A stretch of 64,000 bases of DNA from Nocardiopsis quinghaiensis (GCF_008638365.1 NZ_VWVU01000004.1:186001-250000); one strand, 5' to 3'. Counted from the stretch's first letter, positions 52,826 to 63,002 are shown. Translations and numbers: made by a program. The notes: a model not told the origin generated them from the sequence alone.

Positions 52826-54508
52826 GTGAACGCCAACGCCAACCCCCAGCAGGAGGAGCCGCGCGCAACCACGCGGCCCGGGCACGTCGCCCTGGTCGGT
52901 TCCGGGCCGGGCGGCGCCGACCTGCTGACCCTGCGCGGCGCCGAGCTGCTGCGCCGAGCCGACGTGGTCATCACGCTGCGCGAGCCAGCGGCCGAGGAGC
53001 TCTCGGACTTTCGCGGCGAACTCCTCGCCCACTGCTCCGAGGACGTCTCCGTGGTGGAGGCGGACGAGTGCGGCGGCGATGTCAACGCCCTCGCGCTGAC
53101 CCGTGCCCGCGAGGGCCGGCGGGTGGTCCGCCTGTACTCCGGCGATCCGTTCTTCGGCTGCCGCGGAGCCGAACTGGTCGCCGCCTGCCACGAGGCCGGG
53201 GTGGAGGCCGAGGTCGCCCCGGGCGTCTCCGCGATCACCTCCGTGCCGACCTTCGCGGGCGTACCGCTGATGGACGCGGAAAGCCCCGAGGTGCGTGTGC
53301 TCAACGCCCGGATCGAGGGCGGGGTCGACTGGGACGAGGCGGCCGCCAGCGACGCCACCCTGGTCGTCATGGGCGCCGACGCGCCCGCCGGGGAGGCCCC
53401 CGGGCACCAGGGGCCCGGCTTCGACGTGCTGTGCAAGGCCCTCGTCGCGGGTGGCCGCCCCGCCACCACCCCCGTCTCGGTCGTGCGCGCCGGGGGCACC
53501 ACCCGCCAGACCACGGTCACCTCCACGCTGGCCCGTCTGGTCGCCGACCTCAAGGCCAAGGACGCCAAGGGCCACCACGCCACCGCGCCCGCGCTGATGA
53601 TCGTCGGTCCCGCCGCGGCCCGCCAGCCCGACCTGTCCTGGTACGAGACCCGGCCGCTGTTCGGCTGGCGCGTCCTGGTGCCCCGTACCAAGGAGCAGGC
53701 CGCCGCCCTGTCCGACCAGCTGCGCGGCTACGGCGCGGTGCCCGAGGAGGTGCCGACCATCTCCGTGGAGCCGCCGCGCACCCCGCAGCAGATGGAGCGC
53801 GCCGTCCGCGGACTGGTCACCGGCCGCTACCAGTGGGTGGCCTTCACCTCCGCCAACGCGGTCAAGGCGATCCGCGAGCGCCTGGAGTCCTACGGCCTGG
53901 ACGCGCGTGCCTTCGCCGGGGTCAGGGTCGCCGTCGTCGGTGAGGCCACCGCACGGGCGGTGCGCGACTTCGGCATCCAGCCCGACCTGGCGCCGCCCGA
54001 GGAACAGCAGTCCAGCGCGGGCCTGGTGTCGGTGTGGCCGCCCTACGACGCCGAGATCGACCCGATCGAGCGCGTGCTGCTGCCACGCGCCGACATCGCC
54101 ACCGAGACCCTGGCCGCGGGCCTGGACAAGCTCGGCTGGGACGTCGACGACGTCACCGCCTACCGCACCGTGCGCGCCGCGCCCCCGCCCGCTCCTGTCC
54201 GAGAGGCGATCAAGGGCGGCGGTTTCGACGCGGTGCTGTTCACGTCCTCCTCCACGGTGCGCAACCTGGTGGGGATCGCGGGCAAGCCGCACAACACCAC
54301 CGCCATCGCCGTGATCGGCCCCGAGACGGAGAGGACAGCGATCGAGTTCGGACTGCGCGTGGACGTCGTGGCACCGAAGGCGTCCGTTTCCGCCCTCGCG
54401 CAGGCGCTTTCGGAGTACGGTTCCGCCAAGAGGCGTGAGGCCGTCGATGCGGGCAAGCCCGTCCTCAAGCCCAGCCAGAAGCGGCGCGGGCGCCGCCGCA
54501 AGCTCTGA
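52826..54508 (+). CDS. hemD: Fused uroporphyrinogen-III methyltransferase-like/uroporphyrinogen-III synthase
   Basis: 560 residues from a GTG. Residues 19-265 are a SAM-dependent tetrapyrrole methylase-like domain (GSGPGGADLLTLRGAELLRR, YSGDPFFGCRGAEL, EVAPGVSAITSVPTFAGVPL). Residues 285-540 are uroporphyrinogen-III synthase (TFGW-like start LFGWRVLVPRTKEQA, WVAFTSANAVKAI, DAVLFTSSSTVRNLVG). The C-terminal half closes the ring of hydroxymethylbilane. The methylase half departs from classic SUMT in its GDP and substrate loops, so its activity is uncertain. The C-terminus is basic (KRRGRRRK). Confidence 0.92.
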   Translation: MNANANPQQEEPRATTRPGHVALVGSGPGGADLLTLRGAELLRRADVVITLREPAAEELSDFRGELLAHCSEDVSVVEADECGGDVNALALTRAREGRRVVRLYSGDPFFGCRGAELVAACHEAGVEAEVAPGVSAITSVPTFAGVPLMDAESPEVRVLNARIEGGVDWDEAAASDATLVVMGADAPAGEAPGHQGPGFDVLCKALVAGGRPATTPVSVVRAGGTTRQTTVTSTLARLVADLKAKDAKGHHATAPALMIVGPAAARQPDLSWYETRPLFGWRVLVPRTKEQAAALSDQLRGYGAVPEEVPTISVEPPRTPQQMERAVRGLVTGRYQWVAFTSANAVKAIRERLESYGLDARAFAGVRVAVVGEATARAVRDFGIQPDLAPPEEQQSSAGLVSVWPPYDAEIDPIERVLLPRADIATETLAAGLDKLGWDVDDVTAYRTVRAAPPPAPVREAIKGGGFDAVLFTSSSTVRNLVGIAGKPHNTTAIAVIGPETERTAIEFGLRVDVVAPKASVSALAQALSEYGSAKRREAVDAGKPVLKPSQKRRGRRRKL

Positions 54509-54561
54509 GAGCCCCGTCCAGCCGCCAGCACGCCGCACGAACCCACGTCGGGAGTCCCGCG

Positions 54562-55560
54562 ATGACAGCTTCCAGCAACGACGCCGCCTTCCCCGTCGCC
54601 CGGCCGCGCCGCCTGCGCCGTGGACCGGCGCTGCGCCGCCTGGTCGCCGAGACCCGGGTGCTCCCGGAGAACCTCGTCCTGCCGATGTTCGTCAAGGAGG
54701 GGATCTCCGAGCCGGTGGCGATCTCCTCGATGCCCGGCCAGGTGCAGCACACCCGTGACAGTCTGCGCAAGGCCGCCCACGAGGCGGCCGCCGCCGGGGT
54801 CGGCGGGCTGATGCTGTTCGGCATCCCCGGGCACAAGGACGAGCGCGGCTCGGCGGCCGACGACCCGGAGGGCGTCGTCCAGGTGGCCCTGCGCGACCTG
54901 GCCGCCGAGGTCGGCGACGACATCGTGGTGATGGCCGACCTGTGCCTGTGCGAGTACACCGACCACGGCCACTGCGGCCCGCTGCTGACCGACGGACACG
55001 TCGACAACGACCTCACCCTGGAGCGGTACGCGTCCATCGCCGCCGCCCAGGCCGAGGCGGGGGCCGCCGTGGTGGCCCCCAGCGGCATGATGGACGGCCA
55101 GGTCGCGGCCATCCGCGCCGGGCTGGACCGCGCCGGACACGAGCGGGTGCCGATCCTGGCCTACGCCGCCAAGTACGCGTCGGCCTTCTACGGGCCCTTC
55201 CGCGAGGCGGCCGAGGGCGCGCCGCGGTTCGGCGACCGCTCCGGCTACCAGCAGGACCCCGCCAACGCGCGCGAGGCGCTGCGCGAGGTCGCCCTGGACG
55301 TGGCCGAGGGGGCCGACATGGTGATGGTCAAACCGGGCCTGGCCTACCTCGACATCGTGGCCAGGGTGGCCGAGGCCTCCCCGGTACCCGTGTCGGCCTA
55401 CCAGGTCAGCGGCGAGTACGCGATGATCGAGGCGGCGGCGCAGCGCGGCTGGCTCGACCGCGAGCGGGCCGTCCTGGAGACCCTGACCTCGTACCGGCGG
55501 GCGGGAGCCGAGCAGATCCTCACCTACTGGGCGACCGAGGCCGCCCGCCTGCTGCGGTAG
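54562..55560 (+). CDS. hemB: Delta-aminolevulinic acid dehydratase (porphobilinogen synthase)
   Basis: 332 residues. It condenses two aminolevulinates. Schiff-base lysines are in AYAAKYASAFYGPF and MVMVKPGLAYLD. The metal site DLCLCEYTDHGHCG has three cysteines, so this is the zinc type. It is the last haem gene of the rex-led run. Confidence 0.97.
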   Translation: MTASSNDAAFPVARPRRLRRGPALRRLVAETRVLPENLVLPMFVKEGISEPVAISSMPGQVQHTRDSLRKAAHEAAAAGVGGLMLFGIPGHKDERGSAADDPEGVVQVALRDLAAEVGDDIVVMADLCLCEYTDHGHCGPLLTDGHVDNDLTLERYASIAAAQAEAGAAVVAPSGMMDGQVAAIRAGLDRAGHERVPILAYAAKYASAFYGPFREAAEGAPRFGDRSGYQQDPANAREALREVALDVAEGADMVMVKPGLAYLDIVARVAEASPVPVSAYQVSGEYAMIEAAAQRGWLDRERAVLETLTSYRRAGAEQILTYWATEAARLLR

Positions 55561-55654
55561 AGCGACCAGGCCCCGCCCCGGTCGCGGTCTCCGGGCACAG
55601 GGCCTCACGACGACGAGGCCGCGCCTGGATCACGAGGACCACCCGGGAGGCTCC

Positions 55655-56308
55655 ATGGCCGAGGTTCTGTACCGACGTAAGCGGCGTCATGCGGCGGACA
55701 GCATGCTCGACGCCGCGCTGGGCTACGCCGGGCTGGGCTGGCCGGTGGCGCGCGGCACCTCGCCCGGCCAGGACCGCGCGTGCAGCTGCGACCGGATGGG
55801 GTGTCCGGATCCGGCGGCGCATCCGGTGACGATGGCCTGGGGCGTGGAGGCCAGCACCGACACCGACACCATCCGCCGGTGGTGGGGGACCACCCCGGAG
55901 GCGAACATCATCCTGCCCACGGGCCGGGTCTTCGACGTGTTCGACGTACCCCGCGAGGCGGGTGTGATGGCGCTGGCCAGGATGGGCCGCTCGGGGGTGC
56001 CCTCGGGCCCGGTGGCTACGGCGGAGTCCTCCCGCTACCTGTTCTTCGTGGCCACCCGTTCCCCGGTCGACGAGGACGAGTGGTGGTCCTGCCACCTGGA
56101 CTGCGTGCCCGAGGCCGTGGAGGAGATGCCGGGCCTGCGCTGGCACTGCCGGGACAGTTTCGTGCTCGGCGCGCCCTCGCGGATGCCCTCCGGAGACCGG
56201 TTCTCCTGGATCCGGCCCCCGCAGGACACGGACGGCTCGGTGGTGCTGCCCGACCCGATCGCGGTGCTCGGCATCCTCGCCGACGCCAGCGAGGAGTTCG
56301 CAGGCTAG
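55655..56308 (+). CDS. Bifunctional primase/polymerase N-terminal domain-like protein
   Basis: 217 residues. The pattern LDAALGYAGLGWPVARGTSP, CSCDRMGCPDPAAHPV, IRRWWGTTPEANIILPTGR and VFDVFDVP matches the short actinobacterial proteins annotated as prim-pol (AEP-like) domain proteins. The Cys-x-Cys-x4-Cys plus His cluster looks like a metal site. There is no helicase domain and the catalytic acidic residues are not obvious, so true primase activity is doubtful. It follows hemB by 94 bases; function unknown. Confidence 0.8.
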   Translation: MAEVLYRRKRRHAADSMLDAALGYAGLGWPVARGTSPGQDRACSCDRMGCPDPAAHPVTMAWGVEASTDTDTIRRWWGTTPEANIILPTGRVFDVFDVPREAGVMALARMGRSGVPSGPVATAESSRYLFFVATRSPVDEDEWWSCHLDCVPEAVEEMPGLRWHCRDSFVLGAPSRMPSGDRFSWIRPPQDTDGSVVLPDPIAVLGILADASEEFAG

Positions 56309-56309
56309 G

Positions 56310-56972
56310 TCAGTCCTCCCGGCCGTTCACCCACAGTGCGAGCCGGGTGCGGTCGCGCAGGCCGAGCTTGCGCAGGATGCTCGTGACATGGTTCTTCGCG
56401 GTGCCCTCGGTGATGAACAGGGCGCGCGCTATCTCCCGGTTGGTGGCGCCCGTGCCCACCAGCCGGGCCACCTCCTCCTCGCGCTCCGACAGCGGTGACG
56501 CGGCCCCGGGGGAGGGCGACCGCACCGGAGCGGGACCGGGTTCCGTGCCCAGGGCGGCCACCAGGCGTTCGGCCGCGGGGCCGCCGAGGACGGTCTCCCC
56601 CCGGGCGACGCGGCGGATCGCCGACACCAGTTCATCCGGCGGCACGTCCTTGAGCAGGTAGCCGCGCGCCCCGGCACGCAGGCCGCCGAAGACCAGATCG
56701 TCGTCGTCGAACGTGGTCAGCACGACGGCCGGAACCCGCGGGTACTCCTCCCGCATACGGGCGATCAGCTCCACCCCGTCCATACGCGGCATGCGGGCGT
56801 CCACCAGGGCCACGTCCGGGGCGGGGTCGGCGGCCGAGAGGAACTCCAGGGCCTCGATCCCGTCCGCGGCGTCGCCGACGACGTCGATGCCCTCCTCGAC
56901 CTCCAGCAGCTTGCGCAGGCCCTGGCGCAGCAGGACCTGGTCGTCGACGATCAGGACCGAGACGGCGGTCAC
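56310..56972 (-). CDS. NarL/LuxR-type response regulator
   Basis: 220 residues. Receiver domain with phospho-acceptor Asp in VALVDARMPRMDG and the acidic pair in LIVDDQVLL; Lys in GYLLKDVPPDEL. The C-terminal LuxR helix-turn-helix is LSEREEEVARLVGTGATNRE, IARALFITEGTAKNHVTSIL. The GTG start overlaps the kinase stop by four bases, showing coupling with its sensor. Confidence 0.95.
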   Translation of the reverse strand: MTAVSVLIVDDQVLLRQGLRKLLEVEEGIDVVGDAADGIEALEFLSAADPAPDVALVDARMPRMDGVELIARMREEYPRVPAVVLTTFDDDDLVFGGLRAGARGYLLKDVPPDELVSAIRRVARGETVLGGPAAERLVAALGTEPGPAPVRSPSPGAASPLSEREEEVARLVGTGATNREIARALFITEGTAKNHVTSILRKLGLRDRTRLALWVNGRED

Positions 56973-58288
56973 GCGACACCTCCGGCCACGCCGGGGGCGG
57001 TCTCCCGCGCGTGGGCGTCCGCGGGAACCTCCACCCGGAGGCGGAAACCGCCGGCGCCCGGATCCCCGACGGCGGCGCCGTCCGCGGGCAGGTTGCCGCT
57101 GCCCACCGTCCCGCCGGCGGCCGCGACCCGCTCGGACAGGCCGCGCAGCCCGAACCCGCCACGCACCGCCTCCTCCGGGGCGCCACCGCCGTTGTCGGTC
57201 ACCGTGACCGCGACCCCGTCGGCCCGGGCGTCCACCTCCACCTCGATCCGGTCGGCGCCCGAGTGGCGCATCGCGTTCGTCAGTCCCTCCTGGAGCGCCC
57301 GGTAGCAGACCAGTTCCGACTCCTCCGGCAGGTCGGGCCAGGTGCCGGTGCCGGTCGCCGTGAACCCGATCCGGATGCCCCCGCCGTCGAAGGAGGCCGC
57401 CATCGCCCGCATCGCGGCCACTCCGACGCGCCCCTCCAACCTCAGGGGGCGCAGTGCGCGGACCCAGCGCCGGGTGTCGGTGAGGGCCTCCCGGGCGAGT
57501 TCGCGGGCCTGCTCCACCTCCTCCCACGCGGCGTCGGGCCGGGCGGTGCGGAAGCGCAGCGCGTTCGACAGCGACATGGCGAGCACGGTCAGGTAGTGGC
57601 CCGTGCTGTCGTGCATCTCCCGGGACATGCGGGCGCGCTCCTCGGCCACGGCCAGTTCACGTATGCGCCCGGAGCGGCGGCGCAGCTCCTCGTGCGCCTC
57701 CTCCAGCTCGGCCAGGAGCTCCCTCGTGTGCTCGGCCCTCCGCGCGGCCACGGCCAGGCCGACGAACACCATCCCCGACGCCATCACGATGAACAGCAGG
57801 ACCAGCCCCGCGAACAACCCCGTCACGAACGGCGTCCCTGGGATCAGGAGGGGCAGGACGAGGCTGAACACCAGGACGATGGCGCCGTAGCCGATCCCGC
57901 CGGGCAGCCCGAACACGGCCACCGCGTTCATGGTGCCCACGCACAGCAGCAGGAGCGTCGTGTGGTTGCTGTTGAGCATGCAGAGGACCGTGAGGATCAG
58001 GAAGGCCGCGCTGGCCGCCTTGCGCGGCCACGGCGACGCCGTCGACCAGGCCAGGAACGGCCACAGCGCACAGCAGGCCAGCAGGGCGGCGGTGTTGACG
58101 GCCAGGGCGGTGTCGATCACCGGGTCGCCGCTGGGAAAGGGTGACCGGCCGCTCAGGAACACCAGCGCGTAAAGGCCGGCGCTGATCGCCACCGAGCCCC
58201 AGAACAACAGCCTCAACACCCTGGGCGGACTGTTCTCGTGCAGCGTGACCCAGGAGGACGGATCAGGCAGGGGGCCGAGCGTGCGCAT
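56969..58288 (-). CDS. NarL-family sensor histidine kinase
   Basis: 439 residues from the ATG at 58288; an ORF start at 58372 is less likely. Five or six membrane helices span residues 25-190, followed by a coiled linker and the HisKA_3 dimer domain with the phospho-His in EERARMSREMHDSTGHYLTV. The ATPase domain has the N box EGLTNAMRHSGAD, G1 VTDNGGGAPEEA and GFGLRGLSERVAAAGG. The signal is unknown; the sensor has no large extracellular domain. It is divergent from a membrane protein gene that may be its target. Confidence 0.93.
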   Translation of the reverse strand: MRTLGPLPDPSSWVTLHENSPPRVLRLLFWGSVAISAGLYALVFLSGRSPFPSGDPVIDTALAVNTAALLACCALWPFLAWSTASPWPRKAASAAFLILTVLCMLNSNHTTLLLLCVGTMNAVAVFGLPGGIGYGAIVLVFSLVLPLLIPGTPFVTGLFAGLVLLFIVMASGMVFVGLAVAARRAEHTRELLAELEEAHEELRRRSGRIRELAVAEERARMSREMHDSTGHYLTVLAMSLSNALRFRTARPDAAWEEVEQARELAREALTDTRRWVRALRPLRLEGRVGVAAMRAMAASFDGGGIRIGFTATGTGTWPDLPEESELVCYRALQEGLTNAMRHSGADRIEVEVDARADGVAVTVTDNGGGAPEEAVRGGFGLRGLSERVAAAGGTVGSGNLPADGAAVGDPGAGGFRLRVEVPADAHARETAPGVAGGVA

Positions 58289-58491
58289 TCCCCGAGCGTA
58301 ACCGGGGAAACGGCGTGGGAACCGGCGGGCGGGGTCATGCCCTGAGCACGTTCGCACCATGACCTCCGGCATGTCCGGGGCTTCGGGAACGCCATGACCG
58401 CACCGTGCCGCCCGGTCGACGCGCTCCCCGCCCTGTCCTTCCTAGGGTCTTCCCGGAGCACGGACGCGGAACGGGAGAAGGAGCGACCGGT

Positions 58492-59175
58492 ATGGAGAAC
58501 AGGACGGAAGAGAATGTCGACAGGCCCGGTGCGCCCGTCGCGGGGATCCTCGTCGCGGTGGTGGGCATCGTACTCATGGCCCTCGTCTCCTGGACGGCCT
58601 GGCCCGACCTGCCGGAGGCGGCGCACGGCGGCGGGACCGGCAGGGACGGTACGTCCGACACGGTCCCCCGCCCGGCACTCGTGCTGACCCTGCCCCTGAG
58701 CACCGCGCTCCTGACGGTCGTGGTGCCGGCGAGCACGCTCCTCGGCCACCGGCTCCAGGGGGCGCTGGGGATCCCCGGCGTGCCCACGGCGCGGAGCACC
58801 ACCCGGGGCGCGAACGTCGTCCTGTCCCTGCTGGCTCCGCTCCTGCTGGTGGTGCACGGCGCCCTCGTCCTCGGCCAGGCCGGATGGGACGTCCCGATCC
58901 TCCAGGTCGTGGGCGTCGCGACCGGCCTGTTCCTGGCCGCCATCGGTGCGGCCCTGCCGAGGCCGGAGCCGGGGGACGGGCACGAGCACCCCCTCGTCCG
59001 CTGGTGGGCGGCCACCCACACGCCGTTCAGGATCGCCCTCGCCCTGGTCGGCCTCGCGCAGGTGGCGGTCGCGCTGGCCGTCGACCATGCGCTGGTCTTC
59101 TCCCTCGCCCCGTTGCTGGTGCTCCCCGCGATGTGCGCCGCCATGGTCTATCCCCTCCTGCGCGGCCGGGTCTGA
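58492..59175 (+). CDS. Hypothetical membrane protein divergent from the two-component system
   Basis: 227 residues from an ATG with AAGGAG upstream. Six hydrophobic segments (about residues 18-38, 63-82, 108-126, 134-151, 176-196 and 200-220). No motif recognised. Because it is divergent from the kinase operon across 200 bases, it may be regulated by or sense with that system. This is inference from position only. Confidence 0.75.
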   Translation: MENRTEENVDRPGAPVAGILVAVVGIVLMALVSWTAWPDLPEAAHGGGTGRDGTSDTVPRPALVLTLPLSTALLTVVVPASTLLGHRLQGALGIPGVPTARSTTRGANVVLSLLAPLLLVVHGALVLGQAGWDVPILQVVGVATGLFLAAIGAALPRPEPGDGHEHPLVRWWAATHTPFRIALALVGLAQVAVALAVDHALVFSLAPLLVLPAMCAAMVYPLLRGRV

Positions 59176-59244
59176 CCGCACGGGACGGATGCGACGGAGG
59201 GGCCGTCGCGGCGACCCCTCCGCCCGCCTGCGCGTGGCCGGGTG

Positions 59245-59733
59245 TCAGAGCGCGATCTCCTCGGCGTTCACGACCACGCCGTCCTCGTCGCCGTAGAGCC
59301 ACTCGCCCGGGACGAACGTGACGTCGCCGAAGGAGACCGGCACGTCCAGGCGTCCGGCGCCGTCCTTGAGGGACTTGCGGGGGTTGGAGCCCAGGGCCTT
59401 CACCCCCAGGTCCAGACCGCCCAGGGCACGGGTGTCGCGGACCGCGCCGAAGATCACGGCACCGGCCCAGCCGTTGGCCACGGCCGCCTCGGCGATCATG
59501 TCGCCCATCAGGGCGGAGCGCAGCGATCCGCCACCGTCCACCACCAGGACCGCGCCGTCGCCGGGGGTGTTGAGGACCTGCTTGACCAGGCCGTTGTCCT
59601 CGTGGCACTTGACCGTGCGGATCCGGCCGGAGAACACCTCGCGTCCTCCGAACCGGCGGAACTGCGTGGAGCAGCTGCGCAGGGTGTCGCCGTGGTCGTC
59701 GATGAGGTCCGCCGTGGAGAAGTTCGAGGTCAT
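59245..59733 (-). CDS. rraA: RraA-family protein
   Basis: 162 residues, full length for RraA. Blocks are FSTADLIDDHGDTLRSCSTQ, GAVLVVDGGGSLRSALMGDM, WAGAVIFGAVRDTRAL and DVTFVPGEWLYGDEDGVVV. In E. coli RraA inhibits RNase E; many homologues are instead HMG/CHA aldolases, and the active-site residues (Arg-Asp in VRDTRAL) are kept, so either role is possible. Confidence 0.9.
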   Translation of the reverse strand: MTSNFSTADLIDDHGDTLRSCSTQFRRFGGREVFSGRIRTVKCHEDNGLVKQVLNTPGDGAVLVVDGGGSLRSALMGDMIAEAAVANGWAGAVIFGAVRDTRALGGLDLGVKALGSNPRKSLKDGAGRLDVPVSFGDVTFVPGEWLYGDEDGVVVNAEEIAL

Positions 59734-59982
59734 GACAGCTCCGGTCTCGGGGAAACGGATGGACACCACCAAAGTTACTCGTCGGTACCGCCGGCTCCTT
59801 GGCCGGTGCCGCCCGCCTCTTTCGTCGGTACGGCGCTCTCGGGGGCTTTCGTGGGGTCCGTTCGGTGACAGGATGAACCCCTTCCCGTCACCGAACCGTG
59901 GGAGTCCCGTCATCTCCGGACGGGACGTCGCCCAGTTCCTCCCCCTGCGCGCGACCCTCCCCGTACGACCCACTGGAGAGAG

Positions 59983-60681
59983 ATGGTCTCCGAGATCCTC
60001 GCCGTCAGCGCCGCCTGGTCCCGAGCCGTGATCGAGTCCGCGGTGGACCTCCCCTCGTGGACGCAGGACGCGGCCCACGCGGGCACCGACCTCTTCCTGG
60101 GTGTGTTCGCCCTCCTCTTCCTCGCCGCCTGGTGGCGCGCCCGGTCCGTGAGCCCGCGCCTGGTCGGCCTGGCGCTGTTCGCCCCCGTGGCGACCGTCGT
60201 CGCCTACGCGGTCAGCAACACGGTGAAGTCGTTCTTCGAACAGACGCGCCCCTGCCAGGCGATGACCGACCTGGCCACGATCGCCACCTGCGACCCGGTC
60301 GGGGACTGGTCCTTCCCGAGCAACCACGCCGCGATCGCGGGCGCCGCCGCCGCGGCACTCGTCCTCGCCTGGCGGCGCATCGCCGTCGTCGCCGTCCTGG
60401 TCGCCCTCCTGGAGGCCTTCTCCCGGGTCCTCGTCGGCGTCCACTACCCGCACGACGTCACCGCCGGACTCCTCATCGGAGCCACCGTCGCCGTCCTGGC
60501 CTCCCTCGCCACGGCCCGCCCGATGACCGAGCTCACCGGAATCCTGGCCCGAAACGACCGCCTGCGCCCCCTCGTGCGCGCCGACCGGCCCGGAGCTCCG
60601 GACACGGTCGCGCGGCCCGCTCCCGCCACCTCCGAGGACACCGCCGAGACCCCCGCGGGCGACCGCCCCGTCCGGGTCTGA
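59983..60681 (+). CDS. PAP2-family membrane phosphatase
   Basis: 232 residues with five or six membrane helices. The three acid-phosphatase motifs are complete: KSFFEQTRP, WSFPSNHA and SRVLVGVHYPHD. It probably dephosphorylates a lipid such as undecaprenyl pyrophosphate or phosphatidic acid at the outer membrane face. The C-terminal 60 residues form a soluble Pro/Ala/Thr tail. GGAGAGAG lies before the ATG. Confidence 0.92.
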   Translation: MVSEILAVSAAWSRAVIESAVDLPSWTQDAAHAGTDLFLGVFALLFLAAWWRARSVSPRLVGLALFAPVATVVAYAVSNTVKSFFEQTRPCQAMTDLATIATCDPVGDWSFPSNHAAIAGAAAAALVLAWRRIAVVAVLVALLEAFSRVLVGVHYPHDVTAGLLIGATVAVLASLATARPMTELTGILARNDRLRPLVRADRPGAPDTVARPAPATSEDTAETPAGDRPVRV

Positions 60682-60807
60682 ACGCACTCCCGTGTGCTCC
60701 GTCCCGGAACGGTACGGGGCACACGGGGGTCCGGACCTGGGCCGGACTCCGGCCTGTGCGAGGCGGGTCACGGCCTCGGAGCAGGACACAACTGACACAC
60801 TGGTGAA

Positions 60808-62103
60808 GTGGGTACTCAACAGAATTCAGCAGAGCTCTTCCAGCGTGCCTCCGCCGTCGTGCCCGGCGGCGTGAACTCGCCTGTGCGCGCCTTCGGCGCC
60901 GTCGGCGGCACTCCGCCCTTCTTCGTCAAGGGCGAGGGCCCCTACCTCACCGACGCCGACGGCCACCGGTACGTCGACCTCGTGTGCTCCTGGGGGCCGC
61001 TCGTCCTCGGCCACGCCGCCCCCGCCGTCGTGGAGGCCCTCCACGGCGCGGTCGAGGCCGGCACCTCCTACGGCGCGCCGACACCCGGCGAGGTCGAGCT
61101 CGCCGAGCTGATCGTCGGACGTACCCCCGTGGAGAAGGTCCGCCTCGTCAACTCCGGCACCGAGGCCACCATGTCCGCGATCCGCCTCGCGCGCGGCTTC
61201 ACCGGACGCAGCAAGATCGTCAAGTTCGCGGGCAACTACCACGGACACGTCGACGCGCTCCTGGCAGCCGCCGGTTCCGGGCTGGCCACCTTCGCCCTGC
61301 CCGACTCCCCGGGCGTGACCGGCGCCAGTGCCGCCGACACCCTCGTGCTGCCCTACAACGACACCGAGGCCGTCGAGCGCGCCTTCGCCGAGTACGGCGA
61401 CGACATCGCCTGCGTCATCGCCGAGGCCTGCCCCGCCAACATGGGCGTCGTGCCGCCCGGGGCCGGGTTCAACGCACGCCTCAAGGAGATCGCGCACGCC
61501 AACGGGGCCCTGCTCGTCCTCGACGAGGTCCTCACGGGCTTCCGCGTCAGCGCCTCGGGCTGGTACGGCCTGGAGGAGGTCGTCCCCGACCTCATGACCT
61601 TCGGCAAGGTCATGGGAGGCGGCCTGCCCGCCGCCGCGTTCGGCGGCCGGGCCGAGATCATGGACCGCCTCGCCCCGAACGGCCCCGTCTACCAGGCGGG
61701 CACCCTGTCCGGGAACCCGCTGGCCACCGCCGCCGGACTCGCCACCCTGCGGGGCGCCACCCCCGAGGTCTACGCCCGCATCGACCACGTCTCCGAGCAG
61801 GTCCGGACCGAGGTCTCCAAGGAGCTCGGCGCCGCCGGGGTCGCCCACCGCGTCCAGAGCGGCGGCAGCCTCTTCACGGTGTTCTTCACCGACCGGGAGG
61901 TCGTCGACTTCGACACCGCGCGCACCACCGACACCGCGGTCTTCTCCGCGTTCTTCCACGCCATGCTCGACCAGGGCGTGTACCTGCCGCCCGCCGCCTT
62001 CGAGGCGTGGTTCTTCTCCGCGGCGCACGACGACGCCGCCGTCGACAGGGTGGTCTCGGCACTGCCCAGGGCGGCCCGGGCCGCTGCCGAGGCTCAGGGC
62101 TGA
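60808..62103 (+). CDS. hemL: Glutamate-1-semialdehyde 2,1-aminomutase
   Basis: 431 residues. PLP enzyme making 5-aminolevulinate from the HemA product. Signatures are [17 protein letters not shown] at the start, [29 protein letters not shown] and the PLP lysine in [17 protein letters not shown]. It starts at a GTG. It lies 5 kb after hemB, separated from the rest of the haem genes by the two-component system, rraA and PAP2 genes. Confidence 0.97.
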   Translation: MGTQQNSAELFQRASAVVPGGVNSPVRAFGAVGGTPPFFVKGEGPYLTDADGHRYVDLVCSWGPLVLGHAAPAVVEALHGAVEAGTSYGAPTPGEVELAELIVGRTPVEKVRLVNSGTEATMSAIRLARGFTGRSKIVKFAGNYHGHVDALLAAAGSGLATFALPDSPGVTGASAADTLVLPYNDTEAVERAFAEYGDDIACVIAEACPANMGVVPPGAGFNARLKEIAHANGALLVLDEVLTGFRVSASGWYGLEEVVPDLMTFGKVMGGGLPAAAFGGRAEIMDRLAPNGPVYQAGTLSGNPLATAAGLATLRGATPEVYARIDHVSEQVRTEVSKELGAAGVAHRVQSGGSLFTVFFTDREVVDFDTARTTDTAVFSAFFHAMLDQGVYLPPAAFEAWFFSAAHDDAAVDRVVSALPRAARAAAEAQG

Positions 62104-62145
62104 CCCGTCCCTGACGCCCATGACCCCGAAGGAAAGACACACACG

Positions 62146-62781
62146 ATGACGACGACCACCGTCGTGCACCTGCTGCGGCACGGAGAGGTGTACAACCCGG
62201 GCAAGGTGCTCTACGGAAGGCTCCCCGGCTTCCACCTCAGCGACCGGGGCCACCAGATGGCCGAGATGGCCGCCGAGTGGTTCGACGGCCACGACATCGC
62301 GGCGCTGTTCTCCTCGCCGCTGGACCGGACCCAGGAGACCGCCGTTCCCCTCCAGAAGGCGGCGGGCCTGTCCGTCACCCTGGACGACCGGCTCGTCGAG
62401 GCGGCCAACAAGTTCGAGGGCATGGCGCTGTCGCGGCGCTCGGTGCGCGACCCCCGCGTGTTCAGCCGGGTCTACAACCCGTTCCTGCCGTCCTGGGGCG
62501 AGCCCTACTCCGAGATCGTCGCCCGCATGGTGGAGATGGTCAAGGTCGCCCGTCGCGCCGCGTGGGGGCGCGAGGCCGTGTGCGTCAGCCACCAGCTCCC
62601 GATCTGGATGGCGCGCCGCGCGGCCGAGGGCAAACGCCTGTGGCACCGGCCGGACCTGCGTGAGTGCAACCTGGCGAGCGTGACGTCGCTGACCTTCGTC
62701 GAACAGCGCCTGACCAGCGTCAGCTACGCTGAGCCGGCCGCCGTCCTGTACAAGGACGAACCCGCGCTCCCCGGGGCGTGA
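62146..62781 (+). CDS. Histidine phosphatase (phosphoglycerate mutase-like)
   Basis: 211 residues. The catalytic motif is VHLLRHGEVYNPGKVLYGRL; the second His is in VCVSHQLPIW. The substrate is not the glycolytic one by length and context. It follows hemL by 42 bases and is probably in the same transcript. Confidence 0.9.
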   Translation: MTTTTVVHLLRHGEVYNPGKVLYGRLPGFHLSDRGHQMAEMAAEWFDGHDIAALFSSPLDRTQETAVPLQKAAGLSVTLDDRLVEAANKFEGMALSRRSVRDPRVFSRVYNPFLPSWGEPYSEIVARMVEMVKVARRAAWGREAVCVSHQLPIWMARRAAEGKRLWHRPDLRECNLASVTSLTFVEQRLTSVSYAEPAAVLYKDEPALPGA

Positions 62782-62789
62782 CCCGGAGC

Positions 62790-62809
62790 GCTTACCCGTA
62801 GCGGTAAGC
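62790..62809 (+). terminator. Short hairpin after the histidine phosphatase gene
   Basis: GCTTACC-cgtagc-GGTAAGC, eight bases after the stop codon. No T tract, so it is a weak terminator or an operator. Confidence 0.4.
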
Positions 62810-63002
62810 TGGGGCTTCGGGTGCGGTGGGTGCGCTCTCCAGCGCTGGCCTTCCCGGGGTCGTCCCGGTCGCACCGGCCACCCCCGCGTCCTGCGCGGGT
62901 CGGTGCCCAGTGGGCCCAGCGACCGCATCCGAGCTCCTTGCCGGTTTCCACCGTCCAGCGGTGCGGCATGTCCGTAACTCTCGTCAGCGAGAAGGTGATC
63001 CC

